A stretch of DNA of 64,000 bases from Oscillospiraceae bacterium (GTDB taxonomy: Bacteria; Bacillota; Clostridia; Oscillospirales; Oscillospiraceae). Position 1 is the first letter of the stretch; every line of letters starts with the position of its first letter. Below the pieces are notes generated by a model, which worked only from the letters and a program-made list of their open reading frames with translations, searched no databases and was not told the origin of the DNA. Positions 37,693 through 46,671 of this stretch are shown here, one piece after another. A program made the translations under genes and the position numbers. The DNA lies in NCBI GenBank assembly GCA_009777235.1, contig WRMH01000010.1, forward strand, positions 24,672 to 88,671, written 5' to 3'.

Positions 37693-38955
37693 TTACAGTT
37701 TTTCGAGAGGATTGATCCTCGTGCCGTTTACGGATACTTCAAAGTGCAAATGCGGACCCGTCGAAACTCCGGTAGAACCGATTAGCCCGATAACCTGACC
37801 CTTTGAAACAGAAGCACCCACCGAAACACTCCTCGAACTCATATGCGCATACAGCGTCGTCATTCCGTTTCCATGACTGACAACGACATAGTTGCCATAT
37901 CCCGAATTGTATGTTGATGTAATGACGGTTCCCGAGTCGGCAGCGTATATGTTAGCTCCGTGCGCTGCGTTTATATCAATGCCGTTATGCATCCTTCTGT
38001 CGCCGTATATGGGATGTGTCCTGATACCGTACGGACTCGTCACCTCTTTGCTGGTGGTGGGCCACATCAGCTCGCCGGTGCCCGTAACCATGGATACGTT
38101 AGACTGTGCCTGCTGCTGCTGTTGCCTGAGTATACGAAGCCTCTCCTCCTCTTGCTTTTTGCGCAGCTCCTCCGCCTTAGCGTTGATTTCCCTTTGTACG
38201 CGGTCTTCTTCCTCGATAACGAGTGCGCGCAATTGCCTTTCGGTCTCAAGATTGTCCTCCATCTGTTTAATGAGGGCATGTGCTTCTTCAAGCTGCATTT
38301 CAAGCTCCGCCATCATCAATTCCTGATTGACAAGCTCACCGTCAAGTTCTGATTTAGTAATCTCAAGCTCTACCTTTTTTTGCTCGGTCAGATTACGCGA
38401 AAGCTGCAGCATTCTATACGAATCCTCATCCGCCTGCATTATATCGGAAACAAAATCAAGCCGTGCAAGCAAATCGGAGAAGCTGGTCGAATCAAAGATT
38501 ATCTCAAGATATGTTATGACGCCGTTTTCTTCCATGTCGCGGACACGCGCCCTATATCTCCGCAGCTGCTCTTCTTCTCTGTTTTGCGAGACAATGACCT
38601 CGTTTTCCTTTTCTCTGATCAGCCTGTTATATTCAACAATCGTCGCGTTTATGTTGTCTATTTCAAGGCCCGTGAGCATAATGCGCTGGTCGAGCACTTC
38701 TTTTTTGCCTATTTCCGCCATACGTTCATATTCGATCGTATTTATTCTGGAATTTATTTCGCGTTTTTGCCGTTCATACTCTCTTTTTTCTTCTTTAAGT
38801 TTGTCTATTTGGGATTGAGTGACGGTGTTTGAGATCAAAGACGGCGCCGCAAGCGCGTTGATAGCCATCACCGCCACGGAAAGCAGCATTATAACCGCCA
38901 AAACTATTGCGACTATCCTAACAAATTTCTTACTGTTCATGCTTGTTTCGGGCAA
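37693..38955 (-). CDS. EnvC-like protein: coiled coil plus M23 peptidase domain
   Basis: Peptidoglycan hydrolase or hydrolase activator working with FtsEX. A signal or anchor helix (about residues 10-35) is followed by a long coiled coil (about 45-275) rich in Glu, Lys, Arg and Gln. A Gln run comes next, then the LytM/M23 domain (about 300-420) with all zinc ligands: HNGIDINA (H and D), the HMSS strand and HLHFE. The hydrolase is therefore probably active, unlike degenerate EnvC. The start is uncertain: a strong AAGGAGG ends at 38971, 15 bases before a TTG (38955) and 30 bases before an ATG (38940), with a CGGG/CCCG hairpin between. The TTG is used here. Confidence 0.88.
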   Translation of the reverse strand: MPETSMNSKKFVRIVAIVLAVIMLLSVAVMAINALAAPSLISNTVTQSQIDKLKEEKREYERQKREINSRINTIEYERMAEIGKKEVLDQRIMLTGLEIDNINATIVEYNRLIREKENEVIVSQNREEEQLRRYRARVRDMEENGVITYLEIIFDSTSFSDLLARLDFVSDIMQADEDSYRMLQLSRNLTEQKKVELEITKSELDGELVNQELMMAELEMQLEEAHALIKQMEDNLETERQLRALVIEEEDRVQREINAKAEELRKKQEEERLRILRQQQQQAQSNVSMVTGTGELMWPTTSKEVTSPYGIRTHPIYGDRRMHNGIDINAAHGANIYAADSGTVITSTYNSGYGNYVVVSHGNGMTTLYAHMSSRSVSVGASVSKGQVIGLIGSTGVSTGPHLHFEVSVNGTRINPLEKL

Positions 38956-39070
38956 AAAACCCGATACTCACCTCCTTGTGATTGATACTGACCCTGCGGC
39001 GTGCCGCGAGGCACTTCTGGATTGTCCTTATGCTTTATCTAATTTTTAATATGATATCCAAAAAAGAAGT

Positions 39071-39961
39071 TTATACCTTTAGGTACCTGTTTAAGGCAAT
39101 GCCGCTGCCGCCAACGCCGACGCTAAATCCGACGGCAACAAACAAAAGTATTACCTGCACTGTTATATTTGACGAAATCGGAACAAGGCGGATAAATCCC
39201 GCAAACTCGGCAACACCCCTTGCGGCGACATCATATAAGCTCCATGTCACTATGTAGGCCGTCAGCGAGCCCAAGAGACCCAAAATAAAGCCCTCTACAA
39301 TAAACGGCCAGCGTATGAAAGCGTTTGTAGCACCCACCATCTTCATAATCGCAATTTCTTCACGTCTCTCAAATGTCGCGAGCTTGATGGTGTTTTGCAT
39401 AACAAATAGGGATATGGCAAGCAAGACCGCAATGACGACAATCGAAATCCAACTGACGATATTTCTAAGAGTCCTAAGCCCTCCCGCGATTGCGGGGTTT
39501 GCGTTGACAGCCGCTATTCCTTGCACGTATCTCAAGGCATTTTGCGTTTCCACAATATAGCCGACATCATAAACATATACGGCAAATCTGTGGCGAAATG
39601 TGGACGGGTCTAAATCTCTGTACCTGTCCGTGTCGCCATATCTGCCGATAAAGCTCTCCATTGCTTCCTCGCGGGATATAAAGACAACGTGTGACACGTT
39701 AGGCACGGCTAATATATTCGGCTCAAGGTTTCTCGCATCGTTTTCCGACTGGTTGTCATGCACGTATGCGAGAATGACATTTTCTGCCTCAAGATCGCCT
39801 ATCGTTGCGTTTATGTTTACCGCGATCATTATAAACAATCCGGTTATAATAAGAAAGGCGGCGATTATGCAAACGGAAGCAAAAGACATTAAGCTATGCG
39901 CAAAAATGCTTGAAAAGCCTTCCTTCAGATAATAAAAGGTTCTGTTTCTATTCACTTTCAT
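39071..39961 (-). CDS. ftsX: Cell division permease FtsX
   Basis: Membrane partner of the FtsE ATPase; the complex passes a mechanical signal to periplasmic or wall hydrolases. It has 296 residues. It shows an N-terminal cytoplasmic start (MKVNRNRTFYYLKEGF), a first membrane helix (about 20-48), and a large extracellular loop (about 50-160; including FISREEAMESFIGRYG). A cluster of three helices closes the protein (about 170-195, 215-245, 265-290), with ERREEIAIMKMVGAT in the cytoplasmic loop typical of the family. The ATG at 39961 overlaps the ftsE stop by 14 bases. Confidence 0.94.
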   Translation of the reverse strand: MKVNRNRTFYYLKEGFSSIFAHSLMSFASVCIIAAFLIITGLFIMIAVNINATIGDLEAENVILAYVHDNQSENDARNLEPNILAVPNVSHVVFISREEAMESFIGRYGDTDRYRDLDPSTFRHRFAVYVYDVGYIVETQNALRYVQGIAAVNANPAIAGGLRTLRNIVSWISIVVIAVLLAISLFVMQNTIKLATFERREEIAIMKMVGATNAFIRWPFIVEGFILGLLGSLTAYIVTWSLYDVAARGVAEFAGFIRLVPISSNITVQVILLFVAVGFSVGVGGSGIALNRYLKV

Positions 39962-40637
39962 AATCGTAATACCTATCCATAGCATCGCTGACGACCCTGC
40001 CGCCGTCTATAGCGATGACGCGCTGTGAGAACTGATCTACAAGAGGTTTTTCATGTGTAACGACAAGCACCGTTGTCCCGAGCTCGTTTATCTTTTTGAG
40101 AAGCAAGAGTATCTCAAGGCTTCGCGCAGGGTCTAAGTTTCCGGTAGGCTCGTCGGCAATTATCAATTTTGGGTTATTTACCAAGGCTCTGGCTACGGCG
40201 ACCCTTTGCTGTTCCCCTCCGGATAATTCGGCGGGTTTTGATTTTGCCTTATGCTCAATACCGACAAGCTCAAGCACATATGGCACACGCTGACGTATAT
40301 CGCCGCTTGACGCGCCGATAACGCGCATTGCAAACGCGACGTTTTCATATACCGATTTGTATTCGATAAGACGAAAGTCTTGGAATATGCAGCCAATCGT
40401 GCGCCTGAGATACGGCATTTTACGCATTCTGATATTATCCATATCTTGGCCGTTTACTATGACCTCGCCGTCGGACGGAGCTATTTCGCCTATCAGCAGC
40501 TTGATAACGGTTGATTTGCCTGACCCGGAAGGGCCGACGAGAAACGCAAATTCACCCGCGTTAAGCTCAAAGGTAACGCCCTTGAGCGCCTTTGTCCCAT
40601 TTGCGTATTCTTTAAATACATCGGTCATTCTAATCAT
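39948..40637 (-). CDS. ftsE: Cell division ATP-binding protein FtsE
   Basis: ABC ATPase of the FtsEX complex. It has 229 residues. Walker A is VGPSGSGKSTVIK, the Q-loop is in FQDFRLI, the signature is LSGGEQQRVAVARAL, Walker B is LIIADEPTGNLD, and the His switch is in VVTHEKP. Its size and sequence fit FtsE rather than a drug exporter, and ftsX follows directly. It starts 3 bases after the stop of the PucR-type gene, so the regulator-ftsE-ftsX-M23-S41 run appears to be one transcript. Confidence 0.96.
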   Translation of the reverse strand: MIRMTDVFKEYANGTKALKGVTFELNAGEFAFLVGPSGSGKSTVIKLLIGEIAPSDGEVIVNGQDMDNIRMRKMPYLRRTIGCIFQDFRLIEYKSVYENVAFAMRVIGASSGDIRQRVPYVLELVGIEHKAKSKPAELSGGEQQRVAVARALVNNPKLIIADEPTGNLDPARSLEILLLLKKINELGTTVLVVTHEKPLVDQFSQRVIAIDGGRVVSDAMDRYYDYESE

Positions 40638-40640
40638 ATG

Positions 40641-41729
40641 TCAATATTTTGACTCCTGTGAAACGAGATATTTCTTTACCATGAGGGCGACTTTAAATAC
40701 AATGGCATGTTCAAACTCGCGTAAATCAAGACCGGTAATCTTCTTTATCTTATCGAGCCTGTAGACAAGCGTGTTTCTGTGTACATATAGTTTTCTTGAA
40801 GTTTCGGATACATTCAAATTATTTTCAAAGAAGCTGTCAATCGTAACGAGTGTTTCGCTATCAAGCGCTTCAATGGGGTTCTTTTTAAGCACTTCGGTCA
40901 AAAAGATATCGCAGAGCGTTGTCGGCAACTGATATATCAGCCTGCCGATTCCGAGGCTTTCATAGCTGACAATGGCCTTTCCCGTATCAAAAACATTTCC
41001 AATATCTATCGAAATAAGAGCTTCTTTATATCTTTCGGCAAGCTCGCGCAAATGCCCCGCCGGTGTTCCGACGCCAATGACGGCCTTAAAATCAAGCTCA
41101 TTTTTTAGCTTTTCATGAATCATGCCGGCCATAGAAATGAGATAGTTGTCTTTGCTGTCCGCCGGGATTTCTTTTATGAGAACGATATTAAAATCATCAA
41201 CGGTGACGATAAAGTCATTTTGCTTGTCAGGGAATATTTCCTGCAAGAAAGCGACAACACTCGGCGTTACTTGTAAGCCCGAGCGGATTATGATAACCCC
41301 TCTTTTGACATCCGGCGAAAAACGCAGTTCTTTAGCGCGTACATATATCTCGCCTGGCAATATGTTTTCTGTGATAATGGTTTTTACGAATGCGCGTTTA
41401 TCATTGCTTACCTCAAAAATGACACCCGCCTCGTTTATTGTAATGGCGGCCATAACGCATACCGTTGCCGAGAGCGTGTTTTCACCGGATGCAAATACCA
41501 TATAGCTATCGGCGGACTCCCTGCCGAGAGATTTAAATGTGTTGCCTAAATGCCCGATGGCCGCTGTATCGGCTTTTTTCTGCACAACCGCAAAGTCTTC
41601 TATGGTCGTGCCGATAAGAGACAGGTCGCTGCATGCCACAACCGACCCGTCTGGATCGACGACTCCAATGGTGAGGTCTGTGGCTTCCTTCATTTGAATT
41701 ATAATACTTTGAAATATCCTTGTTGACAA
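40641..41729 (-). CDS. CdaR/PucR-type transcriptional regulator
   Basis: DNA-binding regulator of 362 residues. The N-terminal third (about 1-130) resembles the sugar-diacid recognition sensor (IGVVDPDGSVVACSD, IGTTIEDF). The middle is a GGDEF-like fold without catalytic residues, typical of the CdaR GGDEF-like domain. The C-terminus has the PucR helix-turn-helix (about 295-350; TLVTIDSFFENNLNVSETSRKLYVHRNTLVYRLDKIKKITGLDL). The start is TTG (41729) with GGAG upstream; translation from the first ATG would cut the sensor. The ligand is not predictable. Being first in the transcript with ftsEX suggests control of wall remodelling or of itself. Confidence 0.85.
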   Translation of the reverse strand: MSTRIFQSIIIQMKEATDLTIGVVDPDGSVVACSDLSLIGTTIEDFAVVQKKADTAAIGHLGNTFKSLGRESADSYMVFASGENTLSATVCVMAAITINEAGVIFEVSNDKRAFVKTIITENILPGEIYVRAKELRFSPDVKRGVIIIRSGLQVTPSVVAFLQEIFPDKQNDFIVTVDDFNIVLIKEIPADSKDNYLISMAGMIHEKLKNELDFKAVIGVGTPAGHLRELAERYKEALISIDIGNVFDTGKAIVSYESLGIGRLIYQLPTTLCDIFLTEVLKKNPIEALDSETLVTIDSFFENNLNVSETSRKLYVHRNTLVYRLDKIKKITGLDLREFEHAIVFKVALMVKKYLVSQESKY

Positions 41730-41811
41730 TTTATTATTACTCCATGACCGATATGTTGAAAAACAGATAACTTTTTGGCGTTTTGACTAAAATCTCGTTG
41801 CCACTGTGTAC

Positions 41812-41839
41812 ATTATACACTAAATAAAGAAATTTGCAA
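41812..41839 (-). promoter_or_regulatory. Sigma-A promoter for the regulator-ftsEX cluster
   Basis: On the minus strand TTGCAA (41834-41839) and TATAAT (41812-41817) are 16 bases apart. It leaves a leader of about 75 bases before the TTG start of the regulator. Confidence 0.65.
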
Positions 41840-41887
41840 GACATTTTTCGTAACTTTTTGTAATATTTTGATATTTTTTGGTTTTTA

Positions 41888-42035
41888 CATTCCTGCCCAG
41901 ACCCGGTGAGGAAGGCTGTATTTTTGTCCCGTAAGCGGAGCATGGACGCGGAGCGCGCGAGTTAGGCGCATGGATGCGCCTCTTGTTTGAGCGTAGGGAT
42001 AAAAAACAGCCTTTCGAGCGCAAGGGTCTGGAATG
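41888..42035. repeat. Dispersed structured repeat, long copy B
   Basis: This is the full-length form (about 148 bases) of a family also present at 21757 and 55878. Nested complementary segments give one long folded structure: CATTCC with GGAATG at the ends, CAGACCC (41898-41904) with GGGTCTG (42024-42030), AGGCTGT with ACAGCCT plus a TTTTTGTCCC/GGGATAAAA extension, and an apical hairpin AGGCGCA/TGCGCCT (41962-41980). It shares 26 identical bases with copy C at the right end (42005-42030), plus GAGTTAGGCGCAT and CGCCTCTTGT in the centre. It lies between the tuf terminator and the next promoter. There is no open frame. Confidence 0.85.
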
Positions 42036-42061
42036 CAAGTGTAGCATTTTTTGATAATCAA

Positions 42062-42102
42062 GAAAGCAAAAAAGAAGCCCGCCGGGAGGCGAGCTTCTTT
42101 AA
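42062..42102 (-). terminator. Intrinsic terminator of tuf
   Basis: On the minus strand, AAAGAAGCTCGCC and GGCGGGCTTCTTT form a 13-bp stem (one G-U pair) with a TCCC loop, followed by TTTGC. It ends the rpoB-to-tuf block 18 bases after the tuf stop. Confidence 0.9.
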
Positions 42103-42119
42103 AACATGAAAGGGTGATG

Positions 42120-43319
42120 CTATGAGCAGGAAATGACAATGCCGGAGCCTACTGTTTTGCCGCCCTCGCGGATTGCAAAACGCAGCCCGTTTTCGATAGC
42201 AATGGGGGTAATAAGCTCAACATCAATCTCTACATTGTCGCCGGGCATACACATCTCAATACCTTCCGGCAACGTGATGACACCGGTAACGTCTGTTGTT
42301 CTAAAATAGAATTGAGGACGATAGTTGTTGAAGAACGGTGTGTGGCGGCCGCCCTCGTCCTTTGAAAGGACATAGACCTGACCCTTAAACTTTTTGAGCG
42401 GCTTAATGCTTCCGGGCTTTGCAAGAACTTGCCCTCTCCAAATCTCATCTCTTGATACGCCGCGCAGCAACGCGCCAATGTTGTCGCCCGCCTCCGCGTA
42501 GTCAAGCAGCTTGCGGAACATTTCAATATCAGTGATGGTCGTCTCGCGCGGCTCATCGGTAAGTCCGACAATTTGGACTTTATCGTTTTTGTTGATCTTA
42601 CCGCGTTCGACACGTCCTGTGGCGACTGTACCGCGTCCCGTAATCGTCATCGTATCTTCGACGGGCATCAAAAACGGCAGGTCTGACTTGCGCTCGGGAG
42701 TCGGGATGTATGAATCCACGGCGTCCATGAGCTCTTTAAGGCACTCATATTCGGGAGCTGCTACATCACTTGAGTCTGACTCAAGGGCGTTGCGCGCGCT
42801 ACCGACGACGATTGGAATATCGTCTCCCGGAAATTCGTATTTTGAAAGAAGCTCGCGGACTTCCATCTCAACGATTTCGAGAAGCTCGGGATCGTCAACT
42901 TGGTCAGCCTTGTTCAGAAATACGACGATGGCGGGCACACCCACCTGACGTGCAAGCAGGATATGCTCGCGTGTTTGAGCCATAGGACCGTCCGCCGCGG
43001 AGATAACAAGTATCGAGCCGTCCATTTGCGCCGCGCCGGTAATCATGTTCTTGATATAGTCGGCGTGTCCGGGACAGTCAACATGCGCATAGTGACGCGC
43101 ATCCGTCTCATACTCAACGTGCGCGGTGTTGATTGTTATACCGCGTTCGCGCTCTTCGGGAGCTTTGTCAATAGAGTCATACGCTTCAAACTTTGCCTTG
43201 CCTTGGTAGCTTAGATACTTTGTGATAGCGGCGGTAAGCGTGGTCTTGCCGTGGTCAACGTGGCCGATCGTGCCGATATTGACGTGGGGTTTATTACGTT
43301 CAAATTTTTGCTTTGCCAT
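42120..43319 (-). CDS. tuf: Elongation factor Tu
   Basis: GTPase delivering aminoacyl-tRNA to the ribosome. It has 399 residues. G1 is GHVDHGKTT, the switch 1 Thr is in [13 protein letters not shown]3 is DCPGHADY, G4 is NKADQVDD and G5 is VGSARNAL. Domains 2 and 3 show [13 protein letters not shown] and FRTTDVTG, and the C-terminus is [13 protein letters not shown] separate promoter at 43379-43407 and a terminator give tuf an independent transcript besides read-through from fusA. Whether a second tuf copy exists cannot be seen in this window. Confidence 0.98.
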   Translation of the reverse strand: MAKQKFERNKPHVNIGTIGHVDHGKTTLTAAITKYLSYQGKAKFEAYDSIDKAPEERERGITINTAHVEYETDARHYAHVDCPGHADYIKNMITGAAQMDGSILVISAADGPMAQTREHILLARQVGVPAIVVFLNKADQVDDPELLEIVEMEVRELLSKYEFPGDDIPIVVGSARNALESDSSDVAAPEYECLKELMDAVDSYIPTPERKSDLPFLMPVEDTMTITGRGTVATGRVERGKINKNDKVQIVGLTDEPRETTITDIEMFRKLLDYAEAGDNIGALLRGVSRDEIWRGQVLAKPGSIKPLKKFKGQVYVLSKDEGGRHTPFFNNYRPQFYFRTTDVTGVITLPEGIEMCMPGDNVEIDVELITPIAIENGLRFAIREGGKTVGSGIVISCS

Positions 43320-43378
43320 AATACTTATTATCCTCCTGTGTGTAAAAAAGTATAGAAATCATAATTCATGCAAAGTGT

Positions 43379-43407
43379 ATTGTACCTCATACATTTATAA
43401 TTTGCAA
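43379..43407 (-). promoter_or_regulatory. Sigma-A promoter in front of tuf
   Basis: On the minus strand TTGCAA (43402-43407) and TACAAT (43379-43384) are 17 bases apart within the 221-base fusA-tuf gap. Closer to fusA, a bulged stem (AAAAGGCCG near 43516 on this strand with CGGTTTT) may end part of the upstream transcript. Confidence 0.7.
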
Positions 43408-43540
43408 GGTTTATTTTTAAATTACGTTAAATCTCGTCAAATTGCGTGCCTCTCGTCAAATATACCCCGCCTGTCAGCACTTGACAACCGTCTGAAAACC
43501 GCCTATTTAACGGCCTTTTTGACTCACCTCTATGATTTTG

Positions 43541-45631
43541 TTAAAATCTCCTGCCGCCTGTGATTTCGTTTTGAAGAGTCTCCGGCAATCTCACATAATG
43601 ACTTGGCTCCATGTTGAAAGTGCCTCTGCCTTGAGTGTTTGAGCGTAAAATAGTCGCATATCCAAACATTTGCACGAGCGGCACAAGGGCGTTTATCTGT
43701 GAAGCGCCGCTTTTGGATTCCATTCCGGTTATCTGCCCCCGTCTGGAGCTTATATCGCCCATTACATCGCCCATATATTCCTCAGGCACTGTCACCGCCA
43801 CTTTCATTATCGGCTCGATCAGCACCGGATCGGCCTTTGCCATTGCTTCTTTAAAAGCCATGCTCCCGGCAATTCTAAAGGCAAGCTCGGAAGAATCAAC
43901 ATCGTGATATGAGCCGTCAAGTAACGTAACCTTAACATCAACGACCTGATATCCCGCTACGATGCCGGACATCATCGCGCCCGCAATCCCCTCATTTATG
44001 GCCGGAATAAATTCCTTGGGGATAGCTCCCCCCGTAATCTTATCAATAAACTCATATCCCTCGCCCGGCTGATTTGGTTCGATACGGATTATAACGTGGC
44101 CGTATTGCCCTTTTCCGCCTGTCTGCCGTACATTCCGCACATCTGCCGTAGCCGCGGTAAGTATTGCTTCCTTATATGATACCTGTGGTTTGCCTACATT
44201 TGCTTCAACTTTAAACTCACGGAGCAACCTGTCAATGATGATTTCTAAGTGGAGCTCCCCCATTCCCGCAATTATAGTCTGCCCCGTTTCATTGTCCGTA
44301 TATGTGCGGAACGTCGGGTCCTCCTCGGTCAATTTCGACAGCGCGCCCGCAAGTTTTTCCTGACCGGCTTTTGTTTTGGGTTCTATTGCGATTTGAATGA
44401 CCGGTTCGGGAAATTCAATAGATTCTAAAATTATTTGCTTTTTCTCGTCACATAGCGTGTCACCGGTAGTCGTATCTTTGAGCCCCACGGCGGCGGCAAT
44501 GTCACCGGCATAAACCGCGTTTATATCTTCGCGATGATTTGAGTGCATTTGCAATATGCGTCCGAGCCGCTCCCTATGGCCTTTTGTTGAGTTATATACC
44601 ATCGAACCTGTTGTGGCAGTACCCGAATAGACCCTAAAAAATGACAGGCGTCCTACAAATGGGTCTGTTTCTATTTTAAAGGCGAGCGCGGCAAAAGGCG
44701 CCTCGTCGGACGGCGGCCTGCTTTCTTCCTTGCCTGTATGCCTGTGTATACCCACCATCGCGGGTACATCGAGCGGTGAAGGCAAATAATCAACGATTGC
44801 GTCTAATATTTTTTGAATACCTTTGTTTCTGTACGAAGTGCCGCATACTACAGGTATGAGTGAAAGCGCGAGCGTTGCTTTGCGGATCGCTTTTTTTAGG
44901 GCGCCGGCATCAATTTGCGTACCCTCAACATAGCATTCCATAATGTCTTCGTCAAAATCAGAAACAGCCTCAATCAGTTTCTGGCGATACTCACCGGCTG
45001 TCTTTATCATGTCCTCCGGTATATCTTCGACACGCATATCTTTTCCCAGCTCGTCGTAATACATAACGGCGTTTAAATCAACAAGGTCAATGATACCCTT
45101 AAAATCCGCTTCGGCGCCGATAGGAAGCTGAATGGGTACAGCGTTTGCTTTAAGCCTTTCATGCACCATTGCGATAACATTATGAAAATCCGCGCCCGCA
45201 ATATCCATCTTGTTGACATAGATAATGCGCGGCACGTTATAATGATCCGCCTGCCTCCAAACCGTTTCCGACTGCGGCTCTACGCCGCCCTTGGCGCACA
45301 TGACCGCAATAGACCCGTCAAGCACACGGAGAGAACGCTCAACCTCGACGGTAAAGTCAACATGACCCGGCGTGTCAATGACGTTTATGCGATGGTCGTC
45401 CCAAAAACATGTCGTCGCGGCGGAAGTAATCGTTATGCCGCGTTTTTGTTCCTGCTCTCTCCAATCCATAACCGCAGTGCCGTCATGCACCTCACCCATC
45501 TTGTATGTGCGTCCGGTATAAAATAAGATACGTTCGGTCGTCGTCGTTTTACCCGCGTCAATATGAGCCATTATGCCTATATTTCGCGTTTTTTCAAGAG
45601 AGTACTCCCTTTTTGGCTCATCTTCTTGCAT
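43541..45631 (-). CDS. fusA: Elongation factor G
   Basis: Translocase GTPase of the ribosome. It has 696 residues. The G domain shows [26 protein letters not shown] (switch 1), [15 protein letters not shown] and [10 protein letters not shown]. Domain II contains [22 protein letters not shown], domain III the [14 protein letters not shown] block, domain IV the [12 protein letters not shown] loop, and domain V the [17 protein letters not shown] segment. AAGGAG lies 8 bases before the ATG. It follows rpsG by 15 bases in the str operon order rpsL-rpsG-fusA-tuf. Confidence 0.98.
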   Translation of the reverse strand: MQEDEPKREYSLEKTRNIGIMAHIDAGKTTTTERILFYTGRTYKMGEVHDGTAVMDWREQEQKRGITITSAATTCFWDDHRINVIDTPGHVDFTVEVERSLRVLDGSIAVMCAKGGVEPQSETVWRQADHYNVPRIIYVNKMDIAGADFHNVIAMVHERLKANAVPIQLPIGAEADFKGIIDLVDLNAVMYYDELGKDMRVEDIPEDMIKTAGEYRQKLIEAVSDFDEDIMECYVEGTQIDAGALKKAIRKATLALSLIPVVCGTSYRNKGIQKILDAIVDYLPSPLDVPAMVGIHRHTGKEESRPPSDEAPFAALAFKIETDPFVGRLSFFRVYSGTATTGSMVYNSTKGHRERLGRILQMHSNHREDINAVYAGDIAAAVGLKDTTTGDTLCDEKKQIILESIEFPEPVIQIAIEPKTKAGQEKLAGALSKLTEEDPTFRTYTDNETGQTIIAGMGELHLEIIIDRLLREFKVEANVGKPQVSYKEAILTAATADVRNVRQTGGKGQYGHVIIRIEPNQPGEGYEFIDKITGGAIPKEFIPAINEGIAGAMMSGIVAGYQVVDVKVTLLDGSYHDVDSSELAFRIAGSMAFKEAMAKADPVLIEPIMKVAVTVPEEYMGDVMGDISSRRGQITGMESKSGASQINALVPLVQMFGYATILRSNTQGRGTFNMEPSHYVRLPETLQNEITGGRRF

Positions 45632-45646
45632 AGGGTAAAGCTCCTT

Positions 45647-46126
45647 TTACCAACGGTAGTGAGCAAACGCTTTGTTTGACTCCGCCATTTTATGGGTGTC
45701 TTCGCGTTTTTTTACAGACGCGCCCGTGCTGTTGGATGCGTCAAGTATTTCACCCGCCAAACGCTCTTTCATGGTCTTTTCATTGCGAGCTCCGGCATAA
45801 TTTGTAAGCCAGCGAAGCCCCAACGCCTCACGTCTGTCAGGTCTCACTTCTATCGGCACTTGGTAAGTGGCACCGCCAACACGGCGGGCTTTTACCTCCA
45901 GCGTAGGCATAATGTTTTCGATTGCCGCCGTAAATACATCAAGTGGGTCTTTTGAGGATTTTTCTTTGATGATATCAAAGGCTCCGTAAACAACCTTTAA
46001 AGCTACGCCTTTCTTGCCGTCTGTCATAATGCTGTTTATCAGTTTTGTCACTATTTTTGAGTTGTATACCGGATCGGGTAATACTTCTCTTTTTGGCACA
46101 CCGCCTCTTCTGGGCATATCAGTCAT
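45647..46126 (-). CDS. rpsG: Ribosomal protein S7
   Basis: Primary binder of the 3' major domain of 16S rRNA. It has 159 residues. Conserved blocks are [75 protein letters not shown] and [13 protein letters not shown]. The chosen start adds three residues (MTD) before the usual MPRRG because AAAGGA sits 5 bases before it; the ATG at 46117 would give the standard 156-residue form. Confidence 0.97.
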   Translation of the reverse strand: MTDMPRRGGVPKREVLPDPVYNSKIVTKLINSIMTDGKKGVALKVVYGAFDIIKEKSSKDPLDVFTAAIENIMPTLEVKARRVGGATYQVPIEVRPDRREALGLRWLTNYAGARNEKTMKERLAGEILDASNSTGASVKKREDTHKMAESNKAFAHYRW

Positions 46127-46220
46127 TCATTCCTTTCCGTCAGACTTTGCGTTTTTGTTATTTTGTGTTGCTTTTTTGTGTTTTTGCGTTTTTTCGCTTC
46201 AAGCTCTTTCGAGCCTATTG

Positions 46221-46640
46221 TTACTTCGTGCCTTTTGGCCTCTTTGAGCCGTATTTAGACCTGGCTTGCGAGCGGCCATCCACGCCTTGTGTGTCAAGAG
46301 AGCCGCGAATGATGTGATATCGGACGCCGGGCAAATCCTTAACGCGCCCGCCGCGTATCATAACAACAGAGTGCTCTTGAAGATTGTGTCCAACGCCGGG
46401 AATATACGCCGTTACTTCATAACCGTTCGTCAGGCGCACACGGGCAATTTTGCGAAGCGCGGAATTCGGCTTCTTTGGCGTGGCGGTTCTGACAGCCGTG
46501 CAAACGCCGCGTTTTTGCGATGAAGAATTGTCTGTTTCCTTATTTTTGAGCGTATTGAGACCTTTCTGCATAGCCGGTGAAGTGGATTTGTATGTCAGCT
46601 TTTTTCTTCCTTTTCTCACCAATTGATTGAATGTAGGCAT
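46221..46640 (-). CDS. rpsL: Ribosomal protein S12
   Basis: Decoding-centre protein; changes in it give streptomycin resistance. It has 139 residues starting [13 protein letters not shown], with AAAGGAGG about 6 bases before the ATG. Conserved segments include [31 protein letters not shown] and the [33 protein letters not shown] core. The Lys in TPKKPNS and the Lys in GGRVKDLPG, the classic resistance positions, are both unmutated. The frame is open further upstream to 46769 inside rpoC, but that extension is not coding. The C-terminal tail is Lys/Arg-rich (GSKRPKGTK). Confidence 0.97.
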   Translation of the reverse strand: MPTFNQLVRKGRKKLTYKSTSPAMQKGLNTLKNKETDNSSSQKRGVCTAVRTATPKKPNSALRKIARVRLTNGYEVTAYIPGVGHNLQEHSVVMIRGGRVKDLPGVRYHIIRGSLDTQGVDGRSQARSKYGSKRPKGTK

Positions 46641-46671
46641 TTTAGTCCTCCTTTCCTGATTTATTGCGCTA

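Noticed and set aside
41881..42060. CRISPR array or riboswitch at repeat copy B
   Set aside because: There is a single unit with nested pairing, no regularly spaced direct repeats, and no match to a riboswitch core that I know; kept as an unclassified structured repeat.
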